A stretch of DNA of 64,000 nt from Clostridia bacterium (GTDB lineage Bacteria; Bacillota; Clostridia; Christensenellales; Aristaeellaceae). The stretch is from positions 28,029 to 92,028 of the forward strand of contig JAFPWH010000046.1 of assembly GCA_017395065.1 (NCBI GenBank), in the 5' to 3' direction. Positions 31,450-40,008 of the stretch are shown here, piece by piece (the first letter of the stretch is position 1; every line of letters starts with the position of its first letter). The translations under genes and the position numbers were made by a program. The notes beneath the pieces were generated by a model. The model was not told the origin of the DNA, did no database searches, and worked only from the letters and a program-made list of their open reading frames with translations.

Positions 31450-32514
31450 TCAGGAAAATATGGTCAGCGGGGTCTGCGCGTGGATCTTGTCGATGACCTT
31501 GAGCTGGGTCAGCACCTGCTCGGGCGTGATCTCCATCGGGCGGTTCTCGGTCAGCGCGGCGTAGATCATGTCGTAGTACTGCTTGACGGCGCTGTTGAAC
31601 GCGCCGCTTTCGACGTCGATCTTCTTTTCGATGAACTCCAGCTTTTCCGTGCAGTAGGAGGGCGTGCCGTCCGGCTTGCTGAGCGGCGCCAATTGCTGAA
31701 CACGGTTTTCCAGCTTGCTCTGATCCACGTACTTGTATTCCACCGAGCCCAGCGTGGCCCTTAAGCCGCCCTCGCTGCCCATGATCCGGTACAGGTACGG
31801 CGCGTAGCAGTCACAGGAGGAGATCTCGATGTCGATCAGCGGCTTTCCGGGCACGATCAGCAGTATCTTCGCGTAGTCGTCCGCGTCCCCGAAGGTGTCG
31901 AAGCGGCCGAGGCGCGAAACGACCTCCACGTCCTCCGGGAAGCCCAGCAGATCCAGGGCCTGGTCGATCGGATGGGGGCCGGTGTTGCGCACGTTGCCGC
32001 CCGCGTAGTATTGGCTGGTCTGCCAGTCCCATCTGCGGGCAAAGCCCGAAAAGCTGATGCTGATCTGCGCGATCTTGCCCAGCACGCCGCTTGCCAGGAC
32101 CTCCTTGATCAGCTTGTAGTACGGCGCGAAGCGCGACTGCTGGAAGACGTTGAGCAGCTTTCCGCTCTTTTTGGCCGCGGCGATCGCGCGGCAGCCGTCC
32201 TCGTAGGTCTTGGCGAAGGGCTTTTCGCTGATGACGTTGAAGCCGTGCTCGAGCAGGTCGATCGTGACCGGCACGTGCATGTAGGAAAACGTACTGTTGA
32301 TCACCAGATCGATGTCGCTGCGCTTAAACAGCTCGTGATAGTCTGCGTACACGTCGCAGCCGTATTCGGCTTTTGCCCTTTCGCGCCTGTCCTCGAGCGC
32401 GTCCACGACCGCGACGACCCTGAACTTGTCGTTTGCTTCGGAGCGGAAGAATTTGCCGTGAATGTCGCGCCCGCTGCGCCCCTGGCCGATGATGGCCACG
32501 TTCAGCTTATCCAT
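31450..32514 (-). CDS. Gfo/Idh/MocA-family NAD(P)-dependent oxidoreductase
   Basis: The 354-residue protein has the N-terminal Rossmann motif VAIIGQGRSGRDIHG, the characteristic EKPFAKTYEDG (catalytic EKP motif), the GPHPIDQALDLLG helix with catalytic histidine, and a C-terminal alpha/beta substrate domain. The family oxidises sugars, inositols or amino sugars. ATG 32514 follows GGAGG by 7 bases. It is last in a four-gene operon (34450-35313, 33356-34393, 32541-33311, then this gene), so sugar or sugar-acid catabolism is likely; the substrate is unknown. Confidence 0.9.
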   Translation of the reverse strand: MDKLNVAIIGQGRSGRDIHGKFFRSEANDKFRVVAVVDALEDRRERAKAEYGCDVYADYHELFKRSDIDLVINSTFSYMHVPVTIDLLEHGFNVISEKPFAKTYEDGCRAIAAAKKSGKLLNVFQQSRFAPYYKLIKEVLASGVLGKIAQISISFSGFARRWDWQTSQYYAGGNVRNTGPHPIDQALDLLGFPEDVEVVSRLGRFDTFGDADDYAKILLIVPGKPLIDIEISSCDCYAPYLYRIMGSEGGLRATLGSVEYKYVDQSKLENRVQQLAPLSKPDGTPSYCTEKLEFIEKKIDVESGAFNSAVKQYYDMIYAALTENRPMEITPEQVLTQLKVIDKIHAQTPLTIFS

Positions 32515-32540
32515 AATCATACCTCCGTTTGTCGTATGTT

Positions 32541-33311
32541 TTAAAGCAGTTCCTTGCCGCTGTCCGGGTCGAGGTACAGCGTCGCGTCCTCGTGGCGGCG
32601 CATGACCGTCGCCGGCACGCGGGCCGTGATCTCCCCGAACACGGTCTTTTTCACCGCGTCGGCCTTCGTGGCCGCGGGCACCGAGCAGAACAGGTGCTTT
32701 GCCCGAAACAGCGTGGGGATCGTGAGGGTGATGGCGCATTTGGGCACTTCACGAATGTGCGCAAAGCAGCCGTCGTTCACCTGCTGGTTCCGGCAGACGT
32801 CGTCCAGATGCACGGTCTTGACCGCTTTGGGATCGTCGAAATCCGCCTCGTCCGGATCGTTGAAGGCGATGTGCCCGTTTTCGCCGATGCCCAGCAGCAC
32901 GATGTCCGTCGGGTGCTCCTTGAGCAGCGCGGCGTAGCGCGCGCATTCCTTTTCGATATCCGGCGCGCCGCCGTCGATGTAGTTTACGCTCTTGAACGGC
33001 AAAAGCGAAAAGACGTGCTCGTCCAGATACCGCCCGAAGCTCTGCGGCGCGCTGCGCTTCAGTCCCGCGTATTCGTCCATGTGAAACGCGTTGACCCTCG
33101 CCCAGTCGACGCCCTTTTCGCGCGCGAGGTACGCCAGCGTTTCGTTCTGTGAAGGCGCAGCGGCGAACACCGCGTTGACCTCGCTCTGCCTGTCGAGCAG
33201 CTTCCGGAAGCATTCCGCGGCGTCGCGCGCGGCGCTTTGCCCCATCTCGTCGCGGCTCGAAAACAGCTTTACGCGGAGCTTGTCCGCGCTGAATTCCTTA
33301 AGTAGTGCCAT
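32541..33311 (-). CDS. NagB-like sugar-phosphate isomerase/deaminase
   Basis: The 256-residue protein belongs to the glucosamine-6-phosphate deaminase / 6-phosphogluconolactonase fold. It has NAFHMDEYAGL, with the aspartate equivalent to the NagB proton acceptor, and the loop GIGENGHIAFNDP. In authentic NagB this loop has an Asp before GH and a Glu in the NEP motif; here they are Asn and Asp. Deamination of GlcN-6-P is therefore uncertain. GGGAGG precedes ATG 33311. An 18-bp palindrome separates it from the UroD-like gene upstream. It is probably a step in the same sugar pathway as the flanking oxidoreductases. Confidence 0.82.
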   Translation of the reverse strand: MALLKEFSADKLRVKLFSSRDEMGQSAARDAAECFRKLLDRQSEVNAVFAAAPSQNETLAYLAREKGVDWARVNAFHMDEYAGLKRSAPQSFGRYLDEHVFSLLPFKSVNYIDGGAPDIEKECARYAALLKEHPTDIVLLGIGENGHIAFNDPDEADFDDPKAVKTVHLDDVCRNQQVNDGCFAHIREVPKCAITLTIPTLFRAKHLFCSVPAATKADAVKKTVFGEITARVPATVMRRHEDATLYLDPDSGKELL

Positions 33312-33330
33312 GCTGACCTCCCATGTATAA

Positions 33331-33348
33331 AACAGACTGCAGTCTGTT
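33331..33348. promoter_or_regulatory. Perfect 18-bp palindrome between two cistrons
   Basis: AACAGACTGCAGTCTGTT lies between the UroD-like stop and the NagB-like start. On the minus strand it is followed by TTAT, so it may be an intercistronic attenuator or mRNA-processing hairpin; a protein-binding site is also possible. Confidence 0.5.
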
Positions 33349-33355
33349 ATTGTGT

Positions 33356-34393
33356 TCAATCGACGCGGTACTTTTCAAACGAAAGCACGAACTGCTTCGC
33401 GCGGTCCTGTTTTCCGCTGAGCCATGCGTATTTGCCGATCTGTGTGCGTATTTTGAAAACCCCGGCGCGCACCGTCTCGTCCACCCACTGCTGTATTTCG
33501 GAGTCATTCATCCTTACCAGCTTCCAGGTGTACAGCAGCCAGTCGAAGGGAATGTCCAGCGCCTCCTTTACGTTTTCAAGCGTGAGCTTTTCGGACACGG
33601 ACGGCTGGTAGCGGGTGATTTTGGCGTGCGAAAGATATTTCAGCTGGGATGGGGACATGCCTTCGCAGTGCAAAAAGCGGTAGCTGCCCGTTGCGCGCGC
33701 CGAATAGTATTCGTCCCAGTAGGGCACCACGAATTCGTCCCAGAGCCCCGGCGGGATCAGCGCGGCAAAGTCGTCGCCGAGGTAGGAGCCGAAATCCGAG
33801 ACGGGCGGTGCGCCCTCCATGCGCTTCGTCCAGTTGCAGAACTCGATGATGCTCCGATTCATAAGCCGCAAAAATTCATGCACCTTTTCGGGCTCGTCGT
33901 AGAGGTCTACGAAGAAATCCTGCCCGCGCATAAGGACCGCGCTCGTGATGATGCCCTCGTATCCGTAACCGCTCAGCGGCGAAATATCGCATTCCGGAAA
34001 GCGGGCGCTCAAGTATTCGTTGACCTTGAGATAGTGCCTGCACATCGCGTTGTCGCCGAAATCCTTCCCCTCGGCGTTCCGGAGGATCCCGATGGCCTCG
34101 TCGAGGTCGCGGGCGAAGGGCTTTATGTTGGGCTCGCTGTCCCGCGGCTGCTCGCAGGGCGCGCCGAGACTGACCAGGTGCCCGTAGGAAAGCGGCGCCG
34201 CGCCGGGCTTTCTGACCGGCACATAGGGACCGTAATAATCGGCGATCATCTGATTTGCCGTCTTCCAGGCCTCTGCGCACTTGGCTGCGTCCATGTAGAA
34301 TTCGTACTCGCTGATGCCCGCGAGGCAGGGAATGAGATCGTGGTAGATCTCCACGGTCGGATAGATCTCTTTGCCTCCGTATTCGTATCTCAT
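33356..34393 (-). CDS. Uroporphyrinogen-decarboxylase-like (UroD/MtaA superfamily) protein
   Basis: The 345-residue protein fits the UroD-fold superfamily, which includes uroporphyrinogen decarboxylase and corrinoid methyltransferases. Visible features are PSQLKYLSHAKITRYQPS and the late HCEGMS, a His/Cys pair in the place where MtaA-like enzymes bind zinc. It lacks the N-terminal arginines of true HemE, and no haem or corrinoid gene is nearby. In sugar-catabolism loci such homologues are frequent and unassigned. AAGGAGGGGG lies 6 bases before the ATG. It is second in the operon. Confidence 0.75.
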   Translation of the reverse strand: MRYEYGGKEIYPTVEIYHDLIPCLAGISEYEFYMDAAKCAEAWKTANQMIADYYGPYVPVRKPGAAPLSYGHLVSLGAPCEQPRDSEPNIKPFARDLDEAIGILRNAEGKDFGDNAMCRHYLKVNEYLSARFPECDISPLSGYGYEGIITSAVLMRGQDFFVDLYDEPEKVHEFLRLMNRSIIEFCNWTKRMEGAPPVSDFGSYLGDDFAALIPPGLWDEFVVPYWDEYYSARATGSYRFLHCEGMSPSQLKYLSHAKITRYQPSVSEKLTLENVKEALDIPFDWLLYTWKLVRMNDSEIQQWVDETVRAGVFKIRTQIGKYAWLSGKQDRAKQFVLSFEKYRVD

Positions 34394-34449
34394 GCGTGCC
34401 CCCTCCTTGTGGGAATTTCGGATTGTGCGCAGCCGAAGCCGGCGCGGAT

Positions 34450-35313
34450 TTATTCGTAATCGCTGACCTGTACGGTCTTGCGGGTCAGATAGCTGTCGTG
34501 GATGGCGTTCAGGATCAGCACGGGTTTAAGCAGATCGCCGTAGGCGTGCGGCCGTACGCCGCTTGTCACCATGTTTTTGTACTCCAAAAGCTCCTGCTTG
34601 AAGCAGTCTCCCAGATCGTGCGTGTAGGCACTCTGGCAGCCCTTGTCGGAGTAGGCCGTGATCGTATAGCCGTAGGAGGAGGTGTACTGCGCGACGACGT
34701 CGTATTCGCCGTAATTGAAGATCACGCTGACGCGGTTCTTGCTCTCGTCCGGGCACACGGCGGTGACGGCTTTCACGTCCATGCCGAAGACGGTCAGCAT
34801 CATTTCGAGCAGGTGCTGGCTGTAGAAGAAAAAGCCCGCGTAATCGTTGACCATGTTGATCGGCGCGCCCACGTAACCGCCCACGAGCTTGCCTTGCGCG
34901 GCGAATTCCTTTACGGGTTTAAGCTCGCGCAGAAACTTCAGGCAGGAGCCGCCGCAAAGCAGGGCGCCGCTCTTTTCCGCGGCATTCAAAAGCGCCTTGG
35001 CGTAGTCGACCTTCACGGTGAAGGGCTTGTCGATAAAGGCGTTCACGCCCTGCTCCACATAGGGCAGCGCGTATTCGTAGTGGTGATCTCCGTGCCGCGC
35101 GGTGACGAGCACGCCGTCCACCTTGCCCAGAAACTCGTGCGGGTGTTTGGCCGCGTAGGGCACGTAGCCGCACCGGAGCAGCCGCTCGTTGGCCGCGTCG
35201 TCGTAGCCGTACACGCCCACGATCTCCATGTCGGAGAAATCGGGGTCGGTGTTTATGAATTTCGCAAACGCGAAGGCGTGCGAGTTTTCCGTACCGAGGA
35301 TCGCTAATTTCAT
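34450..35313 (-). CDS. Gfo/Idh/MocA-like oxidoreductase, short form
   Basis: The 287-residue protein begins MKLAILGTENSHAFAFAKFI, a Rossmann start with a divergent nucleotide loop (GTENSH instead of GxGxxG), and retains DKPFTVKVDYAKALL (the EKP-like motif with D). It is shorter than usual and the C-terminal domain is reduced. AAAGGAG precedes ATG 35313. It is first in the four-gene operon and follows a consensus promoter. Reaction and cofactor are unknown. Confidence 0.82.
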   Translation of the reverse strand: MKLAILGTENSHAFAFAKFINTDPDFSDMEIVGVYGYDDAANERLLRCGYVPYAAKHPHEFLGKVDGVLVTARHGDHHYEYALPYVEQGVNAFIDKPFTVKVDYAKALLNAAEKSGALLCGGSCLKFLRELKPVKEFAAQGKLVGGYVGAPINMVNDYAGFFFYSQHLLEMMLTVFGMDVKAVTAVCPDESKNRVSVIFNYGEYDVVAQYTSSYGYTITAYSDKGCQSAYTHDLGDCFKQELLEYKNMVTSGVRPHAYGDLLKPVLILNAIHDSYLTRKTVQVSDYE

Positions 35314-35409
35314 GTGCGCATCTCCTTTATACTGTCGGTCGATTCCTGCGTTGCCCGGGGCCTGCGTTCGGGGAACGGCCCGCCCGGCGCTTTTTTTGCT
35401 TCCGTACGT

Positions 35410-35438
35410 ATTATACCCCAAACGCGGGCGCCGCGCAA
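35410..35438 (-). promoter_or_regulatory. Promoter of the sugar-catabolism operon
   Basis: Minus-strand TTGCGC and TATAAT with a 17-base spacer, about 95 bases upstream of ATG 35313. The -35 lies just after the stop of the UPF0340 gene. Confidence 0.7.
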
Positions 35439-35442
35439 GGGT

Positions 35443-35988
35443 TTACCTGAGCCTGTCGTCGTAGGCCGCGCGCTCGCCGCCGATGAATTTCGGGCGTGTC
35501 CGCGCTGCGGTCACGTGCGCCCTGCCGATTTCGCGCTGCGCGAGGCGCACGGGCACGGCGACCCTTTTCAGGTGCATCCCGATCAGCGTGTCGCCGATGT
35601 CCAGCCCGGCGTCCGCGCGGATCTCCTCGAGCACGACGGGGTCGCGGAAGCTGTTGTACGCGGCCGTGGCGAAGGAGCCGCCGGCCTTGGGGCGGGGCAC
35701 TGCGTTCACCGTCTCTCTGTCCCCGGCTGCCGCGCGCTCGACGACGACGGCGCGGTTCAAATGCTCGCAGCACTGCGCCGCGAGAAAGATGCCCTTTTCG
35801 CCGAGCGCGGCCATGATGCCGTCGAACACCGCCTGCGCCGTTTCGGGGCTGGAATTGCTGCCGATGCGTTCTCCCAGGATCTCGGAGGTGGAGCAGCCGA
35901 CGACCATGATCTGTCCTGGCCTGAGCCCGGCTTTTTCGATGAGCTCGGAAGCGGCTTCGTAGGCCTGCTTTTTTTCGGTTTCAAACAT
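35443..35988 (-). CDS. UPF0340 (YwlG / TIGR01440) family protein
   Basis: The 181-residue protein matches the conserved UPF0340 family: LRPGQIMVVGCSTSEILGER, AAQCCEHLNRAVVVERAAA, DIGDTLIGMHLKRVAVPVR and the terminal RPKFIGGERAAYD. The family is widespread in Firmicutes, and its biochemical function is unknown. The start overlaps the end of the phosphotransferase gene by 8 bases, with GGAAGC upstream. It is the third gene of the GH43 operon. Confidence 0.92.
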   Translation of the reverse strand: MFETEKKQAYEAASELIEKAGLRPGQIMVVGCSTSEILGERIGSNSSPETAQAVFDGIMAALGEKGIFLAAQCCEHLNRAVVVERAAAGDRETVNAVPRPKAGGSFATAAYNSFRDPVVLEEIRADAGLDIGDTLIGMHLKRVAVPVRLAQREIGRAHVTAARTRPKFIGGERAAYDDRLR

Positions 35989-37018
35989 TTTGAGCTTCCT
36001 TTCGGCCGAACAGTTCGTTCAGCGTCCGTTTGATTTCGTCTTCTTTGTCGTGAATGTGCCAGATGGCATCGACCGTGTGCACGGCTTCGCTCAGGCCAAG
36101 CGCCTTTTCGGCCTCGTCCTCGCACTGCCCGAGGGCCCGCTTGACGTTGTATTCCAGCCACTCGAGCCAGGTGTAGCTCACGCCGAAGATGCCCGCGTAA
36201 TCCTTAAAGCCGCTGTCGTAGGCGTTAAGATACCCCTCGAAGAACGCCTTCAACTTTTCCGTGTCCACACGGCAGTCGGCGTCGCCGGCCCAGTGGAGTG
36301 CAAGCTGCAGCGCGTCCGAGGCGGGATTTCCGATCGTCAGGCACTCGAGGTCGATCACGAAGGGGCATCCGTCGCACCACATCACGTTTTTGGGGTCCAT
36401 GTCTCCGTCGGTGATGCATTCCGTAGCGGGCAAAAGCGGCCTTGACCGGTTGAGCGCGTCCTGCGCATGAGCGAGCAGACGCTCGTTTTGCCTGATGAGA
36501 AGCGCGATCCCGCTGCCTGCGCGTGAAGCTTGTTCTGCGTAAGCGGACCAGTCTATGCAGGTTTTTTTCGGTGCTGTATGCACAGCGTCCTTCGGCGAAA
36601 GAGCGTGGATCCTGCCGAGGATGTTTCCGACTGCACGGCACTGAGCCAAAGTGATGCCGTTCGGGTCGGTCACCTGACCGTTCAGCCAAGTAAAGACGTA
36701 GTAATACCAGCCCTCGAACGATTGCATTTTGCTTTCGCGGATCGTGAGCGCGGGCACGATGGGGATGCCTGCGTCCTCCAGCACCCGCTCCAGCTTCTCG
36801 GCCCGTAGGAAGTTTCCGGGCGCGTCCTGGCGGCGCATGACTTCAGGGTTCAGCTGCTTTACGGCGTAGGTCCCGCTCTCTGCCGAGACCTTGAACATCC
36901 TGTGCATGAGGCCGCCCGACACGGGCTCGATGGGGGACAGGACCCTTCCGAGCCCCTTGGCCCGAAACAGTCTTGCGATCGCTTCCTCCGCCGACGGACC
37001 TTTCCCTATCCCGCTCAC
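35981..37018 (-). CDS. Aminoglycoside-phosphotransferase-like kinase
   Basis: The 345-residue protein has the APH/choline-kinase fold: YAVKQLN with the ATP lysine, the Brenner-type catalytic loop ITDGDMDPKNVMW (catalytic Asp in GDMDPKN) and the metal-binding FVIDLECLTIGNPASD. Substrates of such kinases include aminoglycosides, amino sugars, homoserine and fructosamines. Coupling by ATGA overlap to a GH43 glycosidase suggests a sugar-related substrate (inference) rather than resistance. The C-terminal third has a tryptophan-rich helix (SYTWLEWLEYNVKRAL). Confidence 0.85.
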   Translation of the reverse strand: MSGIGKGPSAEEAIARLFRAKGLGRVLSPIEPVSGGLMHRMFKVSAESGTYAVKQLNPEVMRRQDAPGNFLRAEKLERVLEDAGIPIVPALTIRESKMQSFEGWYYYVFTWLNGQVTDPNGITLAQCRAVGNILGRIHALSPKDAVHTAPKKTCIDWSAYAEQASRAGSGIALLIRQNERLLAHAQDALNRSRPLLPATECITDGDMDPKNVMWCDGCPFVIDLECLTIGNPASDALQLALHWAGDADCRVDTEKLKAFFEGYLNAYDSGFKDYAGIFGVSYTWLEWLEYNVKRALGQCEDEAEKALGLSEAVHTVDAIWHIHDKEDEIKRTLNELFGRKEAQNV

Positions 37019-38469
37019 AGGATCAGCCTGAACGAGGCAAACGACAGCGTGCCCGTGCCCTCAAAGGTGAAATACAGCGCGTGCACACCGTCGGGAAGGT
37101 GAGCTTCCGCCTGCGCGTCGTACCAGACGTTGGCGTAATGCACATTGATCTCGGCGCAGGCTTCTCCCTCCGGCGCGGTCCTGACCAGTACGCGCCCGTT
37201 TGCGTAGCCCATGACGCGCACGCTCACGGCCTTTACGCCCCTGAGGTCAAAATACTTGAAGCCCGCCGTCGCGCCGTCTGTCATGTTGGCGATGAAGCTT
37301 TGCGGGTTTTCGCCGGTGCATTCCTGCGTGATCTTGGGAAAGCGGTCGTCCATCCAGCCGCTCCAGGGCACGTAGACGCATTCGACGGGCGTGAACAGGT
37401 TGCACGCGATGTAGGCGGGGTACTCGCCTTCGCCCCTGAGCGGAGCGACCGAGCCGCAGGAGGTGATCTCCGCCTGCAAAATGCGATCGCCTTCGACGGA
37501 AAGCTTTTCGAGGCAGCCCTGCCGGCTGTAGTTCGTGCCGTTGGTGTGCCTGTGGTAAAACACGTAGAGGCTTTCGCCGATCTCGACCACGCTGCCGTGG
37601 TTGTTTGCGGTGTAGTAGAGCGGCTTTTCGGCGGGCTTTCCGCCCTTCGTGATGCCCATGTCGCAGCCGCTCACGATCACGCCCATGTATTTGAAGCCGG
37701 AGGTCGGGCTGTCGCTCAACGCGTAGCAAAGCTCGTGGCATTTGATCGAGGAATAGATGAAACAGTACTTTCCGAAGAGCTTGCGTATCGAAGGCGCCTC
37801 GAAGAACTCGTGCCCTTCGAAGCCTGTGCCCGCGCTGTATTCGCAGCCGGGCGCGACGAAGACAGGCGATTGCTTTACGGTCAGCATGTCGCTTTCCAGC
37901 ACCGTGACCATTGCGCCGTGGCGCGATTTGTCGCCCCGCGCGCAAAAGCCCGTGTAGAGGTATACGTCGTCGCCCTCGACCAGCACGCCGGGGTCGAACT
38001 GCGCTTCGTCGCCCTCCTTTTCGCCCAGCATCGTGCCGTCGGGGTAGCGTACATAGCCGAGGTATCGATATTGCCCCGCGGGCGTGTCGCACACGGTCAC
38101 CGCGACGTTTCGCCGGTTGCTGAGCACGTAGTACAGGTAGTAGCGCCCGTCCTTGCCCACGGCCACGTCCGGCGCGTACAGATTGCCCTGCAGATCGGCG
38201 TTGAAGGGATCCTGATCCTTGCGGTAGATGACGCCCTCATAGCGCCAGGAGCCCAGGTCGTTCACTTCGGCCGACCAGCAAACATAGTCGCCCATGCAGT
38301 ACACCGAGCCGCCGAATTTGTCGTGCGAGCCGTAGACGTAGACCCTTCCGCCGAACACGTAGGGCTCACCGTCCGGCACGTATTCCCAGGAGGGCAGATA
38401 GGGGTTTTTGACCTGTTTCAGGTTTCTTTCGTAGGATGCGTGTCCCGAGAGCAATTCTCCCACAGCCAT
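37015..38469 (-). CDS. GH43-family glycoside hydrolase
   Basis: The 484-residue protein starts with the five-bladed beta-propeller pattern of GH43 xylosidases/arabinofuranosidases: NPYLPSWEYVPDGEPYVFGG with the catalytic base Asp (PDGEP), LYAPDVAVGKDGRYYLYYV (transition-state Asp) and GHEFFEAPSIRKLFGKYCFI with the general acid Glu. The last 130 residues are a beta-rich CBM6-like module (YFDLRGVKAVSVRVMGYANG). There is no signal peptide, so it acts on imported oligosaccharides. GGAGG precedes the ATG. It is first gene of a three-gene operon. Confidence 0.9.
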   Translation of the reverse strand: MAVGELLSGHASYERNLKQVKNPYLPSWEYVPDGEPYVFGGRVYVYGSHDKFGGSVYCMGDYVCWSAEVNDLGSWRYEGVIYRKDQDPFNADLQGNLYAPDVAVGKDGRYYLYYVLSNRRNVAVTVCDTPAGQYRYLGYVRYPDGTMLGEKEGDEAQFDPGVLVEGDDVYLYTGFCARGDKSRHGAMVTVLESDMLTVKQSPVFVAPGCEYSAGTGFEGHEFFEAPSIRKLFGKYCFIYSSIKCHELCYALSDSPTSGFKYMGVIVSGCDMGITKGGKPAEKPLYYTANNHGSVVEIGESLYVFYHRHTNGTNYSRQGCLEKLSVEGDRILQAEITSCGSVAPLRGEGEYPAYIACNLFTPVECVYVPWSGWMDDRFPKITQECTGENPQSFIANMTDGATAGFKYFDLRGVKAVSVRVMGYANGRVLVRTAPEGEACAEINVHYANVWYDAQAEAHLPDGVHALYFTFEGTGTLSFASFRLIL

Positions 38470-38554
38470 AAGTTTTCCTCCAAGAGATTTCAGAATGGTT
38501 TTACCGGGTTCATGCCCGATTCAATGAAAGGCGCTTACGCCATCGTACATCAGG

Positions 38555-38583
38555 ATTATAGCACCTGAAAAGCCGCAATGCAA
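38555..38583 (-). promoter_or_regulatory. Promoter of the GH43 operon
   Basis: Minus-strand TTGCAT and TATAAT with a 17-base spacer. The leader to ATG 38469 is about 80 bases. Confidence 0.82.
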
Positions 38584-38598
38584 GCTGCCCGGCCCCTC

Positions 38599-38913
38599 TC
38601 AGCGCTTCTTTTTCGGAAACGGCAGTTCGCCGAGCATGCTGGTCAGCAATTCGTTCAGAAACGCGCGGTTGTCGACGTTGTCGACAAGGAGCATCTCCTT
38701 TGCGCCCTCGTACGGTTTTTCGAGCGGCGCGTCCGGCATCAGCCGCCTTGCCGAAGCCGTGGGCTTTACGAGAAAACGGTTGTCGTAGATCCCGCCTGCG
38801 ATCCTGCCCTGATAATAGAGTATATATTCGCCCATCATGGGCTTAAAGGATATGCCCTCGAGGGACGAAAGCTGATCCAGCACGAATTCGAGGTATTTCC
38901 TGTCCGAAGCCAT
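38599..38913 (-). CDS. TfoX N-terminal-domain family protein
   Basis: The 104-residue protein matches the TfoX_N domain (YLEFVLDQLSSLEGISFKPM, MGEYILYYQGRIAGGIYDNR, LVKPTASARRLM, PYEGAKEMLLVDNVDN). It has no TfoX C-terminal domain. Full TfoX/Sxy controls competence in Gammaproteobacteria; stand-alone N-domains in Firmicutes are of unknown function. GGGAGG precedes the ATG. It follows the double-GNAT gene by 11 bases and is probably co-transcribed. Confidence 0.88.
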   Translation of the reverse strand: MASDRKYLEFVLDQLSSLEGISFKPMMGEYILYYQGRIAGGIYDNRFLVKPTASARRLMPDAPLEKPYEGAKEMLLVDNVDNRAFLNELLTSMLGELPFPKKKR

Positions 38914-38924
38914 GTTTTTCCTCC

Positions 38925-39914
38925 CTACAGTTCTTTTTTCAGCATGACGATCTCGTCTGTCCTGTATTCCTCGCGGAAACCGTGCCCGAGAAAGAGGGCT
39001 TTGGCCGGATTGTCCGCCGCGATGTCGTCGTGCAGCACGGTTATACCATTTTCTTTAGCGCTTTCGCACAGCAATTCCAGCCCCTTGCCGCCGTAGCCGA
39101 TGCCCCGGCATGCGGCGTGCACGATGACGTCCGCGACGTAAATGCGCCGCGCGCCGTCGTAGTGATAGGCGATCTCCCCGACGAAACGCCCCGCGGGGTT
39201 TTTAAGGTACCTGTAAAAGCGCCTGCCCTCAGGATTTGCGATCCAGAAGTCGTACCAGTCCTTCCAACCCTCCTTCGGGAACGGGATCGTGCCGCCCCAC
39301 GCGTGATTGTAAGACATGGTTTCCTCGTCTTCCAGCATTTCCCTGCGGAACCAAAGATCGTCAAAAGACGGCACGCAGGCGACGGTCATATCCGCCCAAT
39401 CCGCCTTCGTCAGGAGATTGACGTGCCCTTTCCTCGTTTCTCCAAGCTGTGGAACGGGCGCGTTCTCCGTCGTCCATTGATATTTGAAGCCGAGCTTTTC
39501 CTGCACGCGCTTCGATTTTTCGTTGCCGTCGTAATAGCCGCACCAGACCCTTTCGAGCTTCAGATCCTCAAAGGCGTGGCGAAGCACCTCCCGCGCCGCT
39601 TCCGGCACGAGCCCCCGCCCCCAATACGGAACGCCCAGCCAGTAGCCGAGCTCCGCCTCGTCTTCCTTTTCGGCAAGATCGTTATGGTGAAGACCGATGC
39701 TCCCCACGGGTAGCCCGGTTTCCCTGAGCACGACGGCATAGGTTTCCGGCACTGCAAGGATCTCCCGTATGATCCGGCGGCTCTCTTCCATACTTGTGTG
39801 GACGGGCCAGCCCGCCATCGGCCCCACGCGCGGGTCCTTCGCGTACCGGTAACATTCTTCCGCATCCGTTTCTTCCCACGGACGGAGAATCAATCTTTCG
39901 GTTTCCAGAATCAT
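38925..39914 (-). CDS. Tandem GNAT acetyltransferase (two domains)
   Basis: The 329-residue protein contains two GNAT folds. The first (about 1-160) is RimJ/RimL-like: ETERLILRPWEETDAEECYR, ELGYWLGVPYWGRGLVPEA and NEKSKRVQEKLGF. The second (about 175-329) has the acetyl-CoA-binding CRGIGYGGKGLELLCESAK and DNPAKALFLGHGFREE. Transfer of acetyl groups to amines is the family's reaction; no substrate can be assigned. GGGGGA precedes the ATG. It lies 94 bases downstream of a glycosidase on the same strand. Confidence 0.88.
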   Translation of the reverse strand: MILETERLILRPWEETDAEECYRYAKDPRVGPMAGWPVHTSMEESRRIIREILAVPETYAVVLRETGLPVGSIGLHHNDLAEKEDEAELGYWLGVPYWGRGLVPEAAREVLRHAFEDLKLERVWCGYYDGNEKSKRVQEKLGFKYQWTTENAPVPQLGETRKGHVNLLTKADWADMTVACVPSFDDLWFRREMLEDEETMSYNHAWGGTIPFPKEGWKDWYDFWIANPEGRRFYRYLKNPAGRFVGEIAYHYDGARRIYVADVIVHAACRGIGYGGKGLELLCESAKENGITVLHDDIAADNPAKALFLGHGFREEYRTDEIVMLKKEL

Positions 39915-40008
39915 GGCGTTCCCCCGGACAGATATGCTTTCGTCGTTTTCTTTGGCTTTTCAGTGCAAGCCGTACTCCCGGCCGTCCTCCCCGTGCCTTT
40001 ATCGGGCT

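Noticed and set aside
35981..37018. Calling this an aminoglycoside-resistance gene
   Set aside because: APH fold only; it is coupled to a GH43 glycosidase, so a sugar-type substrate is more likely.
36973..38568. 531-residue plus-strand open frame opposite the GH43 gene
   Set aside because: The GH43 catalytic motifs are on the minus strand; the plus frame is Val/Ala/His-rich shadow.
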